Part shown: positions 10,833 to 19,553 of the stretch, in pieces
How positions within the stretch are numbered: position 1 is the stretch's first letter
Layout of the letters: each line of letters starts with the position of its first letter
Source of the DNA: Rhodobacteraceae bacterium HLUCCA12
Lineage (GTDB): Bacteria; Pseudomonadota; Alphaproteobacteria; Rhodobacterales; Rhodobacteraceae
Length of the DNA stretch: 64,000 bases
Assembly (NCBI GenBank): GCA_001314715.1
Contig: LJSV01000003.1
Location: 248,001 to 312,000, forward strand
Direction of reading: 5' to 3'
Program-made: the position numbers and the translations under genes
The notes under the pieces: model-generated
The model's input: only the letters and a program-made list of their open reading frames with translations
Told to the model about the DNA's origin: nothing
Database searches by the model: none

Positions 10833-12800
10833 ATGACCCAGGCAGACCGCGACAAACCCTGGCTTTTTCGCACCTATGCGGGGCATTCGACGGCCGCGGC
10901 CTCGAACGCGCTTTACCGCAACAACCTGTCCAAGGGACAAACCGGCCTGTCGGTCGCCTTCGATCTGCCGACCCAGACCGGCTATGACAGTGACCACGAA
11001 CTGGCGCGCGGCGAGGTCGGCAAGGTGGGCGTGCCGGTGGCGCATCTGGGTGACATGCGCATGCTGTTCGACCAGATCCCTCTGGAACAGATGAACACCT
11101 CGATGACGATCAACGCCACCGCGCCGTGGCTGCTGGCGCTGTACATAGCCGTGGCCGAGGAACAGGGCGCGGATGTGGCCAGGCTTCAGGGCACGGTACA
11201 AAACGACATCATCAAGGAATACCTCAGCCGCGGCACCTATATTTGCCCGCCCAAACCCAGCCTGCGCATGATCACCGATGTCGCCGCCTATACCCGGCAG
11301 CATCTGCCGAAATGGAACCCGATGAACGTGTGTTCCTATCACCTGCAAGAGGCCGGCGCGACGCCCGAGCAGGAACTGGCCTTTGCACTGGCCACGGCCT
11401 GCGCGGTGCTGGACGATCTCAACACCAAGGTTCCGGCCGAACACTTCGCGCAAATGGTCGGCCGGATCAGCTTTTTCGTGAATGCCGGCATCCGCTTCGT
11501 GACCGAGATGTGCAAGATGCGCGCTTTCGTCGAACTGTGGGACGAGATCTGCCGCGACCGTTACGGCGTCGAAGATGCGCGCTATCGCCGGTTTCGGTAT
11601 GGCGTGCAGGTCAATTCGCTGGGCCTGACCGAGCAGCAGCCGGAAAACAACGTCTATCGCATCCTGATCGAGGCACTGGCGGTCACGCTGTCGAAACACG
11701 CGCGCGCCCGCGCGGTGCAATTGCCGGCCTGGAACGAGGCCCTGGGCCTGCCGCGCCCCTGGGATCAGCAATGGTCGCTGAGAATGCAGCAGATCCTGGC
11801 CTATGAAACCGACCTGCTGGAATACGACGACCTGTTCGACGGCAACCCGGCGGTCGAACGCAAGGTCGATGCGCTGAAAGAGGGGGCGCGCGCGGAACTC
11901 GCGCAGATCGACGGAATGGGCGGTGCCGTACAGGCCATCGAATACATGAAATCGCGACTGGTCGAGGCCAATGCCGAACGCATCGGCCGGATCGAGGCCG
12001 GGGAAACCGTGGTGGTCGGGGTCAACCGCTTCACCACGACCGAGCCGTCGCCCCTGACCACCGGCGAAGGCGCGATCATGGTGGTGGACGCGGCCGCCGA
12101 GCGCGACCAGATCGAACGCCTGAACGCCTGGCGCTCCGCACGCGACGAGGGGGCGGTGGCCGACGCGCTGGCCGAGTTGCGCGCGGCCGCGGCCAATGGC
12201 GACAATGTCATGCCGGCGTCGATCCGAGCCGCCAAGGCCGGCGCCACGACCGGCGAATGGGGCCTGGTGGTGCGCCAGGCCTTTGGCGAATACCGCGCGC
12301 CCACCGGGGTTTCGCGCAACCCGTCCAACCGGACCGAGGGACTGGACGAGATCCGCGCGGCGGTCGATGGCGCCAGCACCCGGCTGGGTCGGCGCCTGAA
12401 GTTCGTGGTCGGGAAACCGGGGCTCGACGGCCATTCAAACGGCGCCGAACAGATTGCGGCGCGCGCGCGCGATTGCGGCATGGATATCCACTACGAAGGC
12501 ATCCGGCTGACCCCGGCCGAGATCGTGCGCGCCGCGCAGGACGAGGCGGCGCATGTCGTCGGCCTGTCGATCCTGTCGGGCAGTCATATCCCGCTGATGG
12601 ACGAGCTGATGCGGCGGATGCGCGAGGCGGGCCTGGGGCATGTTCCGGTCATCGTGGGCGGGATCATCCCCGAGGATGACGCCGCACGGCTGCGCGCCAT
12701 CGGCGTGGCCGCCGTCTACACGCCCAAAGACTTCGAGCTGAACCGGATCATGATGGACATCGTCGCCCTGGCCGAACCCAGCCCGGCCGTGGCGCAATAG
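10833..12800 (+). CDS. ecm: Ethylmalonyl-CoA mutase
   Basis: 655 aa, single-chain B12-dependent acyl-CoA mutase. The N-terminal TIM-barrel substrate domain opens with DKPWLFRTYAGHSTA. The C-terminal cobalamin domain carries DGHSNG (DxHxxG, lower-axial histidine) near residue 530 followed by GLSILSGSH. Length and sequence style fit the Ecm/MeaA clade rather than two-subunit methylmalonyl-CoA mutase. It converts (2R)-ethylmalonyl-CoA to methylsuccinyl-CoA, downstream of Ccr. The ATG follows an ideal AGGAGG. Intergenic repeat copy A lies downstream. Confidence 0.93.
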   Translation: MTQADRDKPWLFRTYAGHSTAAASNALYRNNLSKGQTGLSVAFDLPTQTGYDSDHELARGEVGKVGVPVAHLGDMRMLFDQIPLEQMNTSMTINATAPWLLALYIAVAEEQGADVARLQGTVQNDIIKEYLSRGTYICPPKPSLRMITDVAAYTRQHLPKWNPMNVCSYHLQEAGATPEQELAFALATACAVLDDLNTKVPAEHFAQMVGRISFFVNAGIRFVTEMCKMRAFVELWDEICRDRYGVEDARYRRFRYGVQVNSLGLTEQQPENNVYRILIEALAVTLSKHARARAVQLPAWNEALGLPRPWDQQWSLRMQQILAYETDLLEYDDLFDGNPAVERKVDALKEGARAELAQIDGMGGAVQAIEYMKSRLVEANAERIGRIEAGETVVVGVNRFTTTEPSPLTTGEGAIMVVDAAAERDQIERLNAWRSARDEGAVADALAELRAAAANGDNVMPASIRAAKAGATTGEWGLVVRQAFGEYRAPTGVSRNPSNRTEGLDEIRAAVDGASTRLGRRLKFVVGKPGLDGHSNGAEQIAARARDCGMDIHYEGIRLTPAEIVRAAQDEAAHVVGLSILSGSHIPLMDELMRRMREAGLGHVPVIVGGIIPEDDAARLRAIGVAAVYTPKDFELNRIMMDIVALAEPSPAVAQ

Positions 12801-12830
12801 GCCTGCCCGCGCGCGGGCCGGACATCCGGG

Positions 12831-12896
12831 CAGGGGGCGCTGCCCCCTCTTGGCCTGCGGCCAATTCACCCCCGGCGTATTTTGGGCAAGATGAAG
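12831..12896 (+). repeat. Intergenic hairpin repeat, copy A
   Basis: Two adjacent hairpins (GGGGGC-GCT-GCCCCC, then TTGGCC-TGC-GGCCAA), the spacer TTCACCCCC and the tail GCGTATTTTGGGCAAGATGA. It lies 30 bp after the ecm stop, in the same orientation as ecm. Confidence 0.85.
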
Positions 12897-12958
12897 CCCG
12901 ACGAAGAGGCATAGTGTCGTTCGGCACGAGGTGCACGAGGGCGGCCCGGCGCGTCCCG

Positions 12959-13330
12959 TCAGCCGATGTGATCCCACAAAAGGATCGCCCAGGCGACGCC
13001 GGCGGCCAGCGCGGTCAGCGCGACCCCGGCGCTGGCGCAATCCTTGGCCTTGGCGGCCAGCGGGTGTTCGTCGGTGGACACAAGGTTCACCGTTTCCTCG
13101 ATCGCGGTGTTGAGCAGTTCGGCGGCCAGCACCAGAAGGCCCAGCGCCAGGATCAGCGCTCGTTCGGTGCCGCCCAGCGGCAGGGCGAAGGCCAGCGCCG
13201 CCGACACGATGTTGGCCAGGCTCCATTGCCTGAGGGTTCGTTCGCTGGCCCAGGCCGCGCGCCAGCCGCGCCACGACCAGATCAGGGTCCAGCCGAACCT
13301 GCGGCACTGCTCCGCCAAGAATGCCCGCAT
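12959..13330 (-). CDS. dgkA: Diacylglycerol kinase
   Basis: 123 aa integral membrane protein with three hydrophobic segments. The diagnostic motif ELLNTAIEETVN is followed by AKAKDCASAGV. DgkA phosphorylates diacylglycerol to phosphatidate in the inner membrane, recycling lipid used for envelope glycan modification. The ATG at 13330 has GGAGG at five bases and gives the normal family length. Confidence 0.93.
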   Translation of the reverse strand: MRAFLAEQCRRFGWTLIWSWRGWRAAWASERTLRQWSLANIVSAALAFALPLGGTERALILALGLLVLAAELLNTAIEETVNLVSTDEHPLAAKAKDCASAGVALTALAAGVAWAILLWDHIG

Positions 13331-13407
13331 AAGATCCTCCCGACGGCGCGAGGCCGCGCAGGCAGGATAGTCGCACCCGGCGCGTTGCGCCAAGGGATTT
13401 GCGACGC

Positions 13408-13656
13408 TCAGCCCTTGGTCTTTTCCTCGAGTGCGACGATGCGCGCTTTCAGCGCCTCGTTCTCTTCGCGGGCCTTCTGGGCCATGGCGCGCACCGCGTC
13501 GAATTCCTCGCGGGTGACGAAGTCGCGGTCGGCCAACCAGCGGTCCATCAGGCTTTTCATCGCCGTTTCGGCCTCGGCCCGTGCGCCCTGGGCCACGCCC
13601 ATGGCGTTGGTCATCAGCTTCGAAAGATCGTCGAAAAAGCGGTTCGTGGGCTGCAT
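13408..13656 (-). CDS. ubiK: UbiK-family ubiquinone biosynthesis accessory factor
   Basis: 82 aa. An N-terminal amphipathic region (FFDDLSKLMTNAMGVAQGA) leads to a C-terminal coiled coil (REENEALKARIVALEEKTKG): the BMFP/UbiK architecture. UbiK assists aerobic ubiquinone synthesis with UbiJ in enterobacteria. The start has AAGGAG upstream. The divergent neighbour is lgt. Confidence 0.85.
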   Translation of the reverse strand: MQPTNRFFDDLSKLMTNAMGVAQGARAEAETAMKSLMDRWLADRDFVTREEFDAVRAMAQKAREENEALKARIVALEEKTKG

Positions 13657-13769
13657 GGGGCACTCCTTGCTGGGTCCACGCCTATATGTGACCACGCGCG
13701 CCGAATCACAAGGTTGACTTCGCCCGCCCGCCACGGGAAGACGGGCGCCGCAGCCAGCGGAGAGCGAAC

Positions 13770-14657
13770 ATGCAGGCCCTGATCCCCTTCCCGCCCCTTT
13801 CGCCCGAGATCTTTTCGATCGAGCTGGGCGGGTTCACCCTTGCGCTGCGCTGGTATGCGCTGGCCTATATCGCCGGGTTCCTGATCGGCTGGCGGCTGAT
13901 CGTGGCGGCGATGCGCCGCCCGGCCCTGTGGCCGGGCCAGCGCGCGCCGATGGCGCCCGACGCGGTGGAATCGCTGCTGACCTGGATCATCATCGGCGTG
14001 ATCCTTGGCGGGCGGCTGGGGTTCGTGCTGTTCTATCAGCCCGGTTTCTACCTGGCCAATCCGGGCCAGATCCTGCGGGTGTGGGAAGGGGGCATGTCGT
14101 TTCACGGCGGGCTTTTGGGCGCGGCGGTGGCGGGATTCGTCTTTGCCCGCCGCAACGGGATCACCCCGTCGGCGATCGCCGATTCCATGGCCATGGTGAT
14201 CCCGGTGGGCCTGTTTCTGGGACGCATTGCGAATTTCATCAATGCCGAACTCTGGGGACAGCCCACGACCCTGCCCTGGGGCGTTCTGTTCCCCGGCCCG
14301 GGCAGCCTGTGCCCGATCGACTGGGAACACCCCTGCGCGCGGCATCCGACCCAGCTTTACGAGGCCGGGCTGGAGGGGCTCTTGCTGGGGCTGGTGATCC
14401 TGTGGCTGGTGCGGCGCCGGCTTGCGCTGCAGTTTCCCTGGGCGATCACCGGCACGTTCTTTGCCGTCTACGGGCTGGCGCGGTTCCTGGTCGAGTTCTG
14501 GCGCATGCCCGATGAGCAGTTCCTGATGCAGCACCCTGAAGGGCATGTGCTGACCTTTGGCGACGCCGGGGTGACGATGGGCCAGCTTTTGAGCCTGCCG
14601 ATGGTCGCCGCGGGGCTGGCGCTGATCGCGCTGGCGCTCAGGCGCGGGCGGCAATGA
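13770..14657 (+). CDS. lgt: Prolipoprotein diacylglyceryl transferase
   Basis: 295 aa polytopic inner-membrane protein. It has the signature GMSFHGGLLGA and the GRIANFINAELWG block of Lgt. It transfers diacylglycerol from phosphatidylglycerol to the lipobox cysteine of prolipoproteins. First gene of lgt-midA-pgeF; the stop overlaps the midA start as ATGA. Confidence 0.95.
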   Translation: MQALIPFPPLSPEIFSIELGGFTLALRWYALAYIAGFLIGWRLIVAAMRRPALWPGQRAPMAPDAVESLLTWIIIGVILGGRLGFVLFYQPGFYLANPGQILRVWEGGMSFHGGLLGAAVAGFVFARRNGITPSAIADSMAMVIPVGLFLGRIANFINAELWGQPTTLPWGVLFPGPGSLCPIDWEHPCARHPTQLYEAGLEGLLLGLVILWLVRRRLALQFPWAITGTFFAVYGLARFLVEFWRMPDEQFLMQHPEGHVLTFGDAGVTMGQLLSLPMVAAGLALIALALRRGRQ

Positions 14658-15721
14658 GCGCCCTTGCCGGGCATCTGATCGCGCGGATCGCCGCAACCGG
14701 GCCAATGACGCTGGCCGACTACATGCGCGCCTGCCTGCTGGACCCGCGCTACGGCTATTATGCCACGCGCGATCCGTTCGGGGCAGCGGGCGATTTCACC
14801 ACCGCGCCCGAGATCAGCCAGATGTACGGCGAATTGATCGGCCTGTGCCTGGCGCAGAACTGGCTGGACCAGGGCGCGCCGGCGCCGTTCGCACTGGCCG
14901 AACCCGGCCCCGGTCGGGGCACGCTGATGGCCGATATCTGGCGCGCCACGCGCGCCGTGCCCGGCTTTCACGCCGCAGCGCAGATCCACCTGATCGAGGC
15001 CTCGCCCACCTTGCGCGATGCGCAGGCCCGGCGTCTGGCCGATGTGCCGGTGTCGTGGCACGAAAGCCTCGATACCCTGCCCGACACCCCTTTGTGGCTG
15101 GTTGCCAACGAATTCTTCGATGCCCTTCCGGTGCGCCAGTTTCAGCGCAGCGGCGATGCCTGGCGCGAGCGTGTCATCGGGCTGCGCGACGGCCGGCTGA
15201 CACTGGGTCTGACCGACCCCGCGCCCCGTGTTGAACTGGCCCATAGGCTGGCCGATACCCGCGACAGCGACATCGTCGAGATCTGCCCGGATGCACCCCG
15301 CATCATGGCCGCGATCGAGGCGCGGATCACGCGCCATGGCGGTGCCGCGCTGATCGTCGATTATGGCGGCTGGCGTAGCCTTGGCGACACGTTCCAGGCG
15401 GTACGCGCCCATCGCTTTGCCGATCCGCTGGCGGCGCCGGGCACGGCCGATCTGACCGCGCATGTCGATTTCGAGGCCATCGCCGGCGCCGCCCCGCGGC
15501 TGGCGCACAGCGCGCTGACCCCGCAGGAACTGTTGCTGAAACGGCTGGGCATCGACGCGCGGGCCGCGCACCTTGCCCAAAACCTGAGCGGGGCAGCCCT
15601 TGAACAGCACCGCGCCGCGTTTCATCGCTTGACCGACGCCGCGGAAATGGGAACGCTGTTCAAGGCGCTCGCCCTGGTTGCACCGGGCGCGCCGCTTCCC
15701 CCCGGGTTCGACCCGGTGTAA
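14654..15721 (+). CDS. MidA/NDUFAF7-type SAM-dependent methyltransferase
   Basis: 355 aa class I methyltransferase. The SAM loop EPGPGRGTL is followed by the NEFFDALPVRQF block diagnostic of the MidA/NDUFAF7 (DUF185) family. The mitochondrial homologue methylates an arginine of a complex I subunit during assembly, so a complex I role is plausible here but inferred. It is coupled to lgt by an ATGA overlap and followed 10 bp later by pgeF. Confidence 0.9.
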   Translation: MSALAGHLIARIAATGPMTLADYMRACLLDPRYGYYATRDPFGAAGDFTTAPEISQMYGELIGLCLAQNWLDQGAPAPFALAEPGPGRGTLMADIWRATRAVPGFHAAAQIHLIEASPTLRDAQARRLADVPVSWHESLDTLPDTPLWLVANEFFDALPVRQFQRSGDAWRERVIGLRDGRLTLGLTDPAPRVELAHRLADTRDSDIVEICPDAPRIMAAIEARITRHGGAALIVDYGGWRSLGDTFQAVRAHRFADPLAAPGTADLTAHVDFEAIAGAAPRLAHSALTPQELLLKRLGIDARAAHLAQNLSGAALEQHRAAFHRLTDAAEMGTLFKALALVAPGAPLPPGFDPV

Positions 15722-15731
15722 GGCTGGGTCC

Positions 15732-16493
15732 ATGACGCTTGAGATACTGACATCCGACTCGCTTTCACCGCTGCGCCACGGTTTCTTCACCCGGCGCGGG
15801 GGCGCGTCGTCGGGGATCTATCGCGGGCTCAATTGCGGCGGCGGTTCAGGCGATCAGTCCGAGATCGTGGCGATCAACCGTTCCCGCGTGGCAAAGGCGA
15901 TGGAGGTTGCGCCGCAGGCCCTGGTCGGTGTGCACCAGGTGCATTCGGCCGAGGTCGTGCAGGTTGGGGCGTCCGACGACGGCACAGACCGGGAACGCGC
16001 CGATGCGCTGGTGACCAACCGCGCGGGCATCGCGCTCAGTGTCCTGAGCGCCGATTGCATGCCGGTCCTGCTGGCCGATGCCGACGCCGGGGTGATCGGC
16101 GCTGTGCATGCGGGCTGGCGCGGTGCCCTTGACGGCGTGCTTGAGGCAACGCTGGACGCCATGGAGGGGCTCGGCGCCGACCGGGCGGAGACAACGGCTG
16201 TGATCGGCCCCTGCATCAGCCAGCGCGCCTATGAGGTCGGACCCGAATTCCTGGATACCTTCCTGGCCGAGGATCCGGGCTATCAGTGGTTCTTCGCCAA
16301 CGGAGAGGGCGATCGCTACCTGTTCGACCTGCCCGGCTTCGGCCTGCACCGGCTGCGCGAGGCCGGGGTGGGACACGCCGAATGGACCCGCCATTGCACC
16401 TATGCGCAGCCCGAGCAATTCTATTCCTATCGCCGCGCGGTTCACGCCGGCGAGGACGATTACGGCCGTCTGATCTCAGCGATCCGGCTGTAG
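15732..16493 (+). CDS. pgeF: PgeF-type laccase-domain protein
   Basis: 253 aa protein of the YfiH/PgeF (DUF152) family. It opens with HGFFTRRGGASSG and contains VHQVHSAEV, the metal-site block SADCMPVLLAD, VHAGWRGAL and IGPCISQRAYEV. Homologues are called polyphenol oxidase, peptidoglycan editing factor or purine nucleoside phosphorylase; the fold and metal ligands are clear, the physiological role less so. Third gene of the lgt operon. Confidence 0.92.
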   Translation: MTLEILTSDSLSPLRHGFFTRRGGASSGIYRGLNCGGGSGDQSEIVAINRSRVAKAMEVAPQALVGVHQVHSAEVVQVGASDDGTDRERADALVTNRAGIALSVLSADCMPVLLADADAGVIGAVHAGWRGALDGVLEATLDAMEGLGADRAETTAVIGPCISQRAYEVGPEFLDTFLAEDPGYQWFFANGEGDRYLFDLPGFGLHRLREAGVGHAEWTRHCTYAQPEQFYSYRRAVHAGEDDYGRLISAIRL

Positions 16494-16603
16494 ACCGGGC
16501 ACCGTCGAAAACCGCCCCAACCGCGCCCAAGTCGTGCCGAATTCGCGCGTCACGCAAGGGGGCGTGGCCACCGATCCGGCCGCATGACACCGAAGGAGAC
16601 GCC

Positions 16604-16819
16604 ATGACACCAGGTTCTCGCTGGATCAACCGGGTTCTTGCCGACAGCGCGGACGCCGGGTTCGACCTGCCGTGGCGCAGCCGCGCGGGGGCCAGCACCG
16701 GCCCGGCGCATCGGCTGCGCGTCACAGACGCCGCCGCGCCGCCAGCGCCGCAGAGATCGTTCCGTCATCCAGGTAATCCAGCTCGCCCCCCATCGGCACC
16801 CCCTGCGCGAGTGCGCTGA
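16604..16819 (+). CDS. Small hypothetical protein overlapping recR 3' end
   Basis: 71 aa. The ATG has a good GGAG seven bases upstream. The first half ([16 protein letters not shown], then LPWRSRAGA) resembles, as I recall, small Rhodobacterales proteins that open with xRWIxxVxxxA and carry a PW-R motif, typically 60-75 aa. The last 33 codons run antisense over the end of recR and are proline/arginine-rich, so either the genes truly overlap tail to tail or this copy has lost its original stop. Function unknown. Confidence 0.5.
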   Translation: MTPGSRWINRVLADSADAGFDLPWRSRAGASTGPAHRLRVTDAAAPPAPQRSFRHPGNPARPPSAPPARVR

Positions 16820-17324
16820 TCCCCACACCGCTGGGCGCCAGCGCCTCGGCGATGTAATGGGCGGTGGTTTGCCCCTCGACCGTGACGTTCAGCGCCAGGA
16901 TCACCTCCTGCACAGCTTCATCGGCAATGCGCGCGACAAGGTGCGGAATGCGCAGATCATCCGGCCCGATGGCGTCGATGGCCGAAAGCGTTCCGCCCAG
17001 CACATGGTAACGGCCCTTGAACCCGCCCGCGCGCTCCATCGCCCACAGGTCCGACAGATCCTCGACCACGCAGATCTGGTCCGAACTGCGGGCGGGATCG
17101 GCGCAGATGGCACACAGGTCATCGGTGCCGATATTGCCGCAGACCCGGCATTCGCGAGCACGCTCGGCAACCTGTTGCATGGTCTGCGCCAGGGGCTCCA
17201 TGACCTGCACGCGCTTGCGCAGCAGATGCAGCACCGCCCGTCGCGCCGACCGCGGCCCCAGACCCGGCAGCCGTGCCATCAGCGCGATCAGCCCCTCGAT
17301 GTCGGCGGGCCGCTGATCCATCAC
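16722..17324 (-). CDS. recR: Recombination protein RecR
   Basis: 200 aa. Helix-hairpin-helix ([17 protein letters not shown]), a C4 zinc finger ([16 protein letters not shown]) and a Toprim domain ([15 protein letters not shown]). RecR loads RecA at gaps with RecF/RecO. The start overlaps the ybaB stop as ATGA. It ends the dnaX-ybaB-recR operon. Confidence 0.96.
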   Translation of the reverse strand: MMDQRPADIEGLIALMARLPGLGPRSARRAVLHLLRKRVQVMEPLAQTMQQVAERARECRVCGNIGTDDLCAICADPARSSDQICVVEDLSDLWAMERAGGFKGRYHVLGGTLSAIDAIGPDDLRIPHLVARIADEAVQEVILALNVTVEGQTTAHYIAEALAPSGVGISALAQGVPMGGELDYLDDGTISAALAARRRL

Positions 17325-17668
17325 ATGTTCGGCAAGGTCATGTCGCGCGGCAGGCCCATGCTTTCGGCAAGCTTGCCCATTTCGTCCTTGCTGCGTTCGG
17401 CGGCACGCGCCTGCACCTCCTTGATCGCGGCCAGGATCAGATCCTCGACCACCTCCTTGTCCTCGGCCGAAAAGATCGACGGATCGATCTCCAGCCCGGT
17501 CAGGGTGCCCTTGGCGGTGGCCGTGGCCTTGACCAGGCCCGCGCCGCTTTCGCCGGTGACGGTGATCGTGTTCAGCTCTTCCTGAAGCGCGGCCATCTTG
17601 CCCTGCATCTCCTGGGCGGCCTTCATCATCTTGCCCATGTCGCCCAGTCCGCCCATGCCCTTGATCAT
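17321..17668 (-). CDS. YbaB/EbfC nucleoid-associated protein
   Basis: 115 aa. Starts [22 protein letters not shown], with helical ends around a central beta section, as in YbaB/EbfC DNA-binding dimers. It sits between dnaX (12-bp gap) and recR (overlap), the arrangement found across most bacteria. Confidence 0.95.
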   Translation of the reverse strand: MIKGMGGLGDMGKMMKAAQEMQGKMAALQEELNTITVTGESGAGLVKATATAKGTLTGLEIDPSIFSAEDKEVVEDLILAAIKEVQARAAERSKDEMGKLAESMGLPRDMTLPNM

Positions 17669-17680
17669 GGTTTCATCCTC

Positions 17681-19429
17681 TCAGTTGTCTTCAAATGGAT
17701 CCCATTCGTCCTCGACCTCTGGCAAGGCCTCGGCCGCGGCCTCTTGCGCGGCGATCTGAGGGTCGCGGATGCCGGTGATCCGCGCCTCGGGGAATGTCTC
17801 GAAAATGGCCTTCACCAGCGGGTTTTCAAGAGCCTGTGCCTCGCGCGCGCTGCGTTCGGCGTCGCGGGTTTCGGCAATCGTCGGCGCGCCGCCGGTGCCG
17901 GTGACGGACACGCCCCAGCGCGCCCCGGTCCAGGATTGCAACCGCCCCGCCAGGCGTGCGGCCAGGTCGGCGGGCGCATCCCCGGTCGGCTGAAACTCGA
18001 TCCGGCCGGGGGTATAGCGCACCAGCCGCAGGCAAGTCTCGACCTCCATCAGCAGGCGCATGTCGCGCTGCGCGCGGATCAGCGCCACGACGCTGTCAAA
18101 CGTCGCATAGTGCGCCAATGCCGACGGCGCGCCGGCAAGCGCCGCCTGGGCACCGCCGCCCGGCCCACCCCCGGTGCCGCGCACGGGCGATGCGCTACCC
18201 CCCGATACGGCGGGCGCCCCGCCCCCCGCCGAAGGGGCGGCAGGGCCGGGTCCACCGCCCGGCGGCGGCGGCGTGTCCTGCAAGCGCCGCAACAGGTCTT
18301 CGGGCGCAGGCAGGTCGGCAACATGCGTCAGGCGGATCACCGCCATTTCGGCCGCCATCATCGCGTTCGGCGCGATCGCCAGCTCCTCCAGCGCCTTGAG
18401 CAGCATCTGCCACATGCGCGCCAGAACCCGCATCGACAGGCGCGCGGCCAGATCCTGCCCGCGCCGCCGCTCGTCCGGGCCCACCGTCGGGTCGTTCGCG
18501 GCATCGGGGGTGATCTTGATCACGCTGATCCAATGCGCGATCTCGGCCAGATCGCGCAAGACTGCGGCCGGGTCGGCGCCATCGGCATACTGCGCCGCCA
18601 GTTCCGACAATGCGCCGGGCGCGTCGCCCCGCAAGATCGCCTCGAACAGGTCCAGCACCCGGCCGCGGTCGGCCAGACCCAGCATGGTGCGCACCTGTGC
18701 GGCGCCGGTTTCGCCCGCCCCGTGACTGATTGCCTGATCCATCAGGCTCAGCGCGTCGCGCACCGACCCCTCGGCGGCACGCGTGATCAGGGCCAGTGCA
18801 TCGCGGTTGATCGCGGCCCCCTCGCGGTCGGCCACGCGCTCCAGATGCGCGATCATGACCTCGGGTTCGATGCGGCGCAGATCGAAACGCTGACACCGGC
18901 TCAAGACCGTGACCGGCACCTTGCGAATCTCGGTGGTGGCAAAGATGAACTTCACATGCGCCGGCGGCTCCTCCAACGTCTTGAGCAGCGCGTTGAACGC
19001 CGAATTCGACAACATGTGAACTTCGTCGATGATGTAGATCTTGTAGCGCGCGCTGGCGGCGCGATAGGCGACGCTGTCGATGATCTCGCGGATGTCGCCG
19101 ACGCCGGTGCGGCTGGCCGCATCCATCTCCAGCACATCGACGTGCCGCCCCTCGGCGATGGCGCGGCAATGCTCGCAGCGCCCGCAGGGGTCGGTCGTGG
19201 GCCCGCCCTGCCCGTCGGCGCCGATGCAGTTCAGCCCCTTGGCGATGATCCGCGCGGTGGTGGTCTTGCCGGTGCCGCGGATGCCCGTCATGACAAAGGC
19301 ATGGTGAATGCGATCGGCCGCGAAGGCATTCTTCAGCGTGCGCACCATCGCCTCTTGCCCGATCAGGTCGGCAAAGGTCTCGGGGCGGTATTTCCGGGCC
19401 AGAACCTGATAGGCGTGCGTCTTGGACAT
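17681..19429 (-). CDS. dnaX: DNA polymerase III subunit gamma/tau
   Basis: 582 aa clamp-loader ATPase. Walker A GIRGTGKTTTA lies near residue 50, a zinc module includes CGRCEHC, IIDEVHMLS is the Walker B and the sensor region reads FATTEIRKVPVTVLSRCQRF. A proline/glycine-rich linker (about 390-430) leads to the tau-type C-terminal part. First gene of the dnaX-ybaB-recR operon; AAGAGG precedes the ATG. I did not identify a convincing slippage site for a short gamma form. Confidence 0.96.
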   Translation of the reverse strand: MSKTHAYQVLARKYRPETFADLIGQEAMVRTLKNAFAADRIHHAFVMTGIRGTGKTTTARIIAKGLNCIGADGQGGPTTDPCGRCEHCRAIAEGRHVDVLEMDAASRTGVGDIREIIDSVAYRAASARYKIYIIDEVHMLSNSAFNALLKTLEEPPAHVKFIFATTEIRKVPVTVLSRCQRFDLRRIEPEVMIAHLERVADREGAAINRDALALITRAAEGSVRDALSLMDQAISHGAGETGAAQVRTMLGLADRGRVLDLFEAILRGDAPGALSELAAQYADGADPAAVLRDLAEIAHWISVIKITPDAANDPTVGPDERRRGQDLAARLSMRVLARMWQMLLKALEELAIAPNAMMAAEMAVIRLTHVADLPAPEDLLRRLQDTPPPPGGGPGPAAPSAGGGAPAVSGGSASPVRGTGGGPGGGAQAALAGAPSALAHYATFDSVVALIRAQRDMRLLMEVETCLRLVRYTPGRIEFQPTGDAPADLAARLAGRLQSWTGARWGVSVTGTGGAPTIAETRDAERSAREAQALENPLVKAIFETFPEARITGIRDPQIAAQEAAAEALPEVEDEWDPFEDN

Positions 19430-19489
19430 CGGTGCCTCTTCTCGTGGTGCACACTAGGCGCGCGGCCCGTCAGCGTCCAGCCCCGCCCC

Positions 19490-19553
19490 CTTCATCTTGC
19501 CGAAAATACGCGCGGGGGTGAATGGCCGCAGGCCAGAGGGGGCGGCAGCCCCC
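19490..19553 (-). repeat. Intergenic hairpin repeat, copy B
   Basis: On the minus strand it reads GGGGGCTGCCGCCCCC, then TGGCCTGCGGCCA, TTCACCCCC and a GCGTATTTTCGGCAAGATGA-type tail. The first hairpin abuts the stop codon of the quinone oxidoreductase gene and the repeat is co-oriented with it. Confidence 0.85.
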
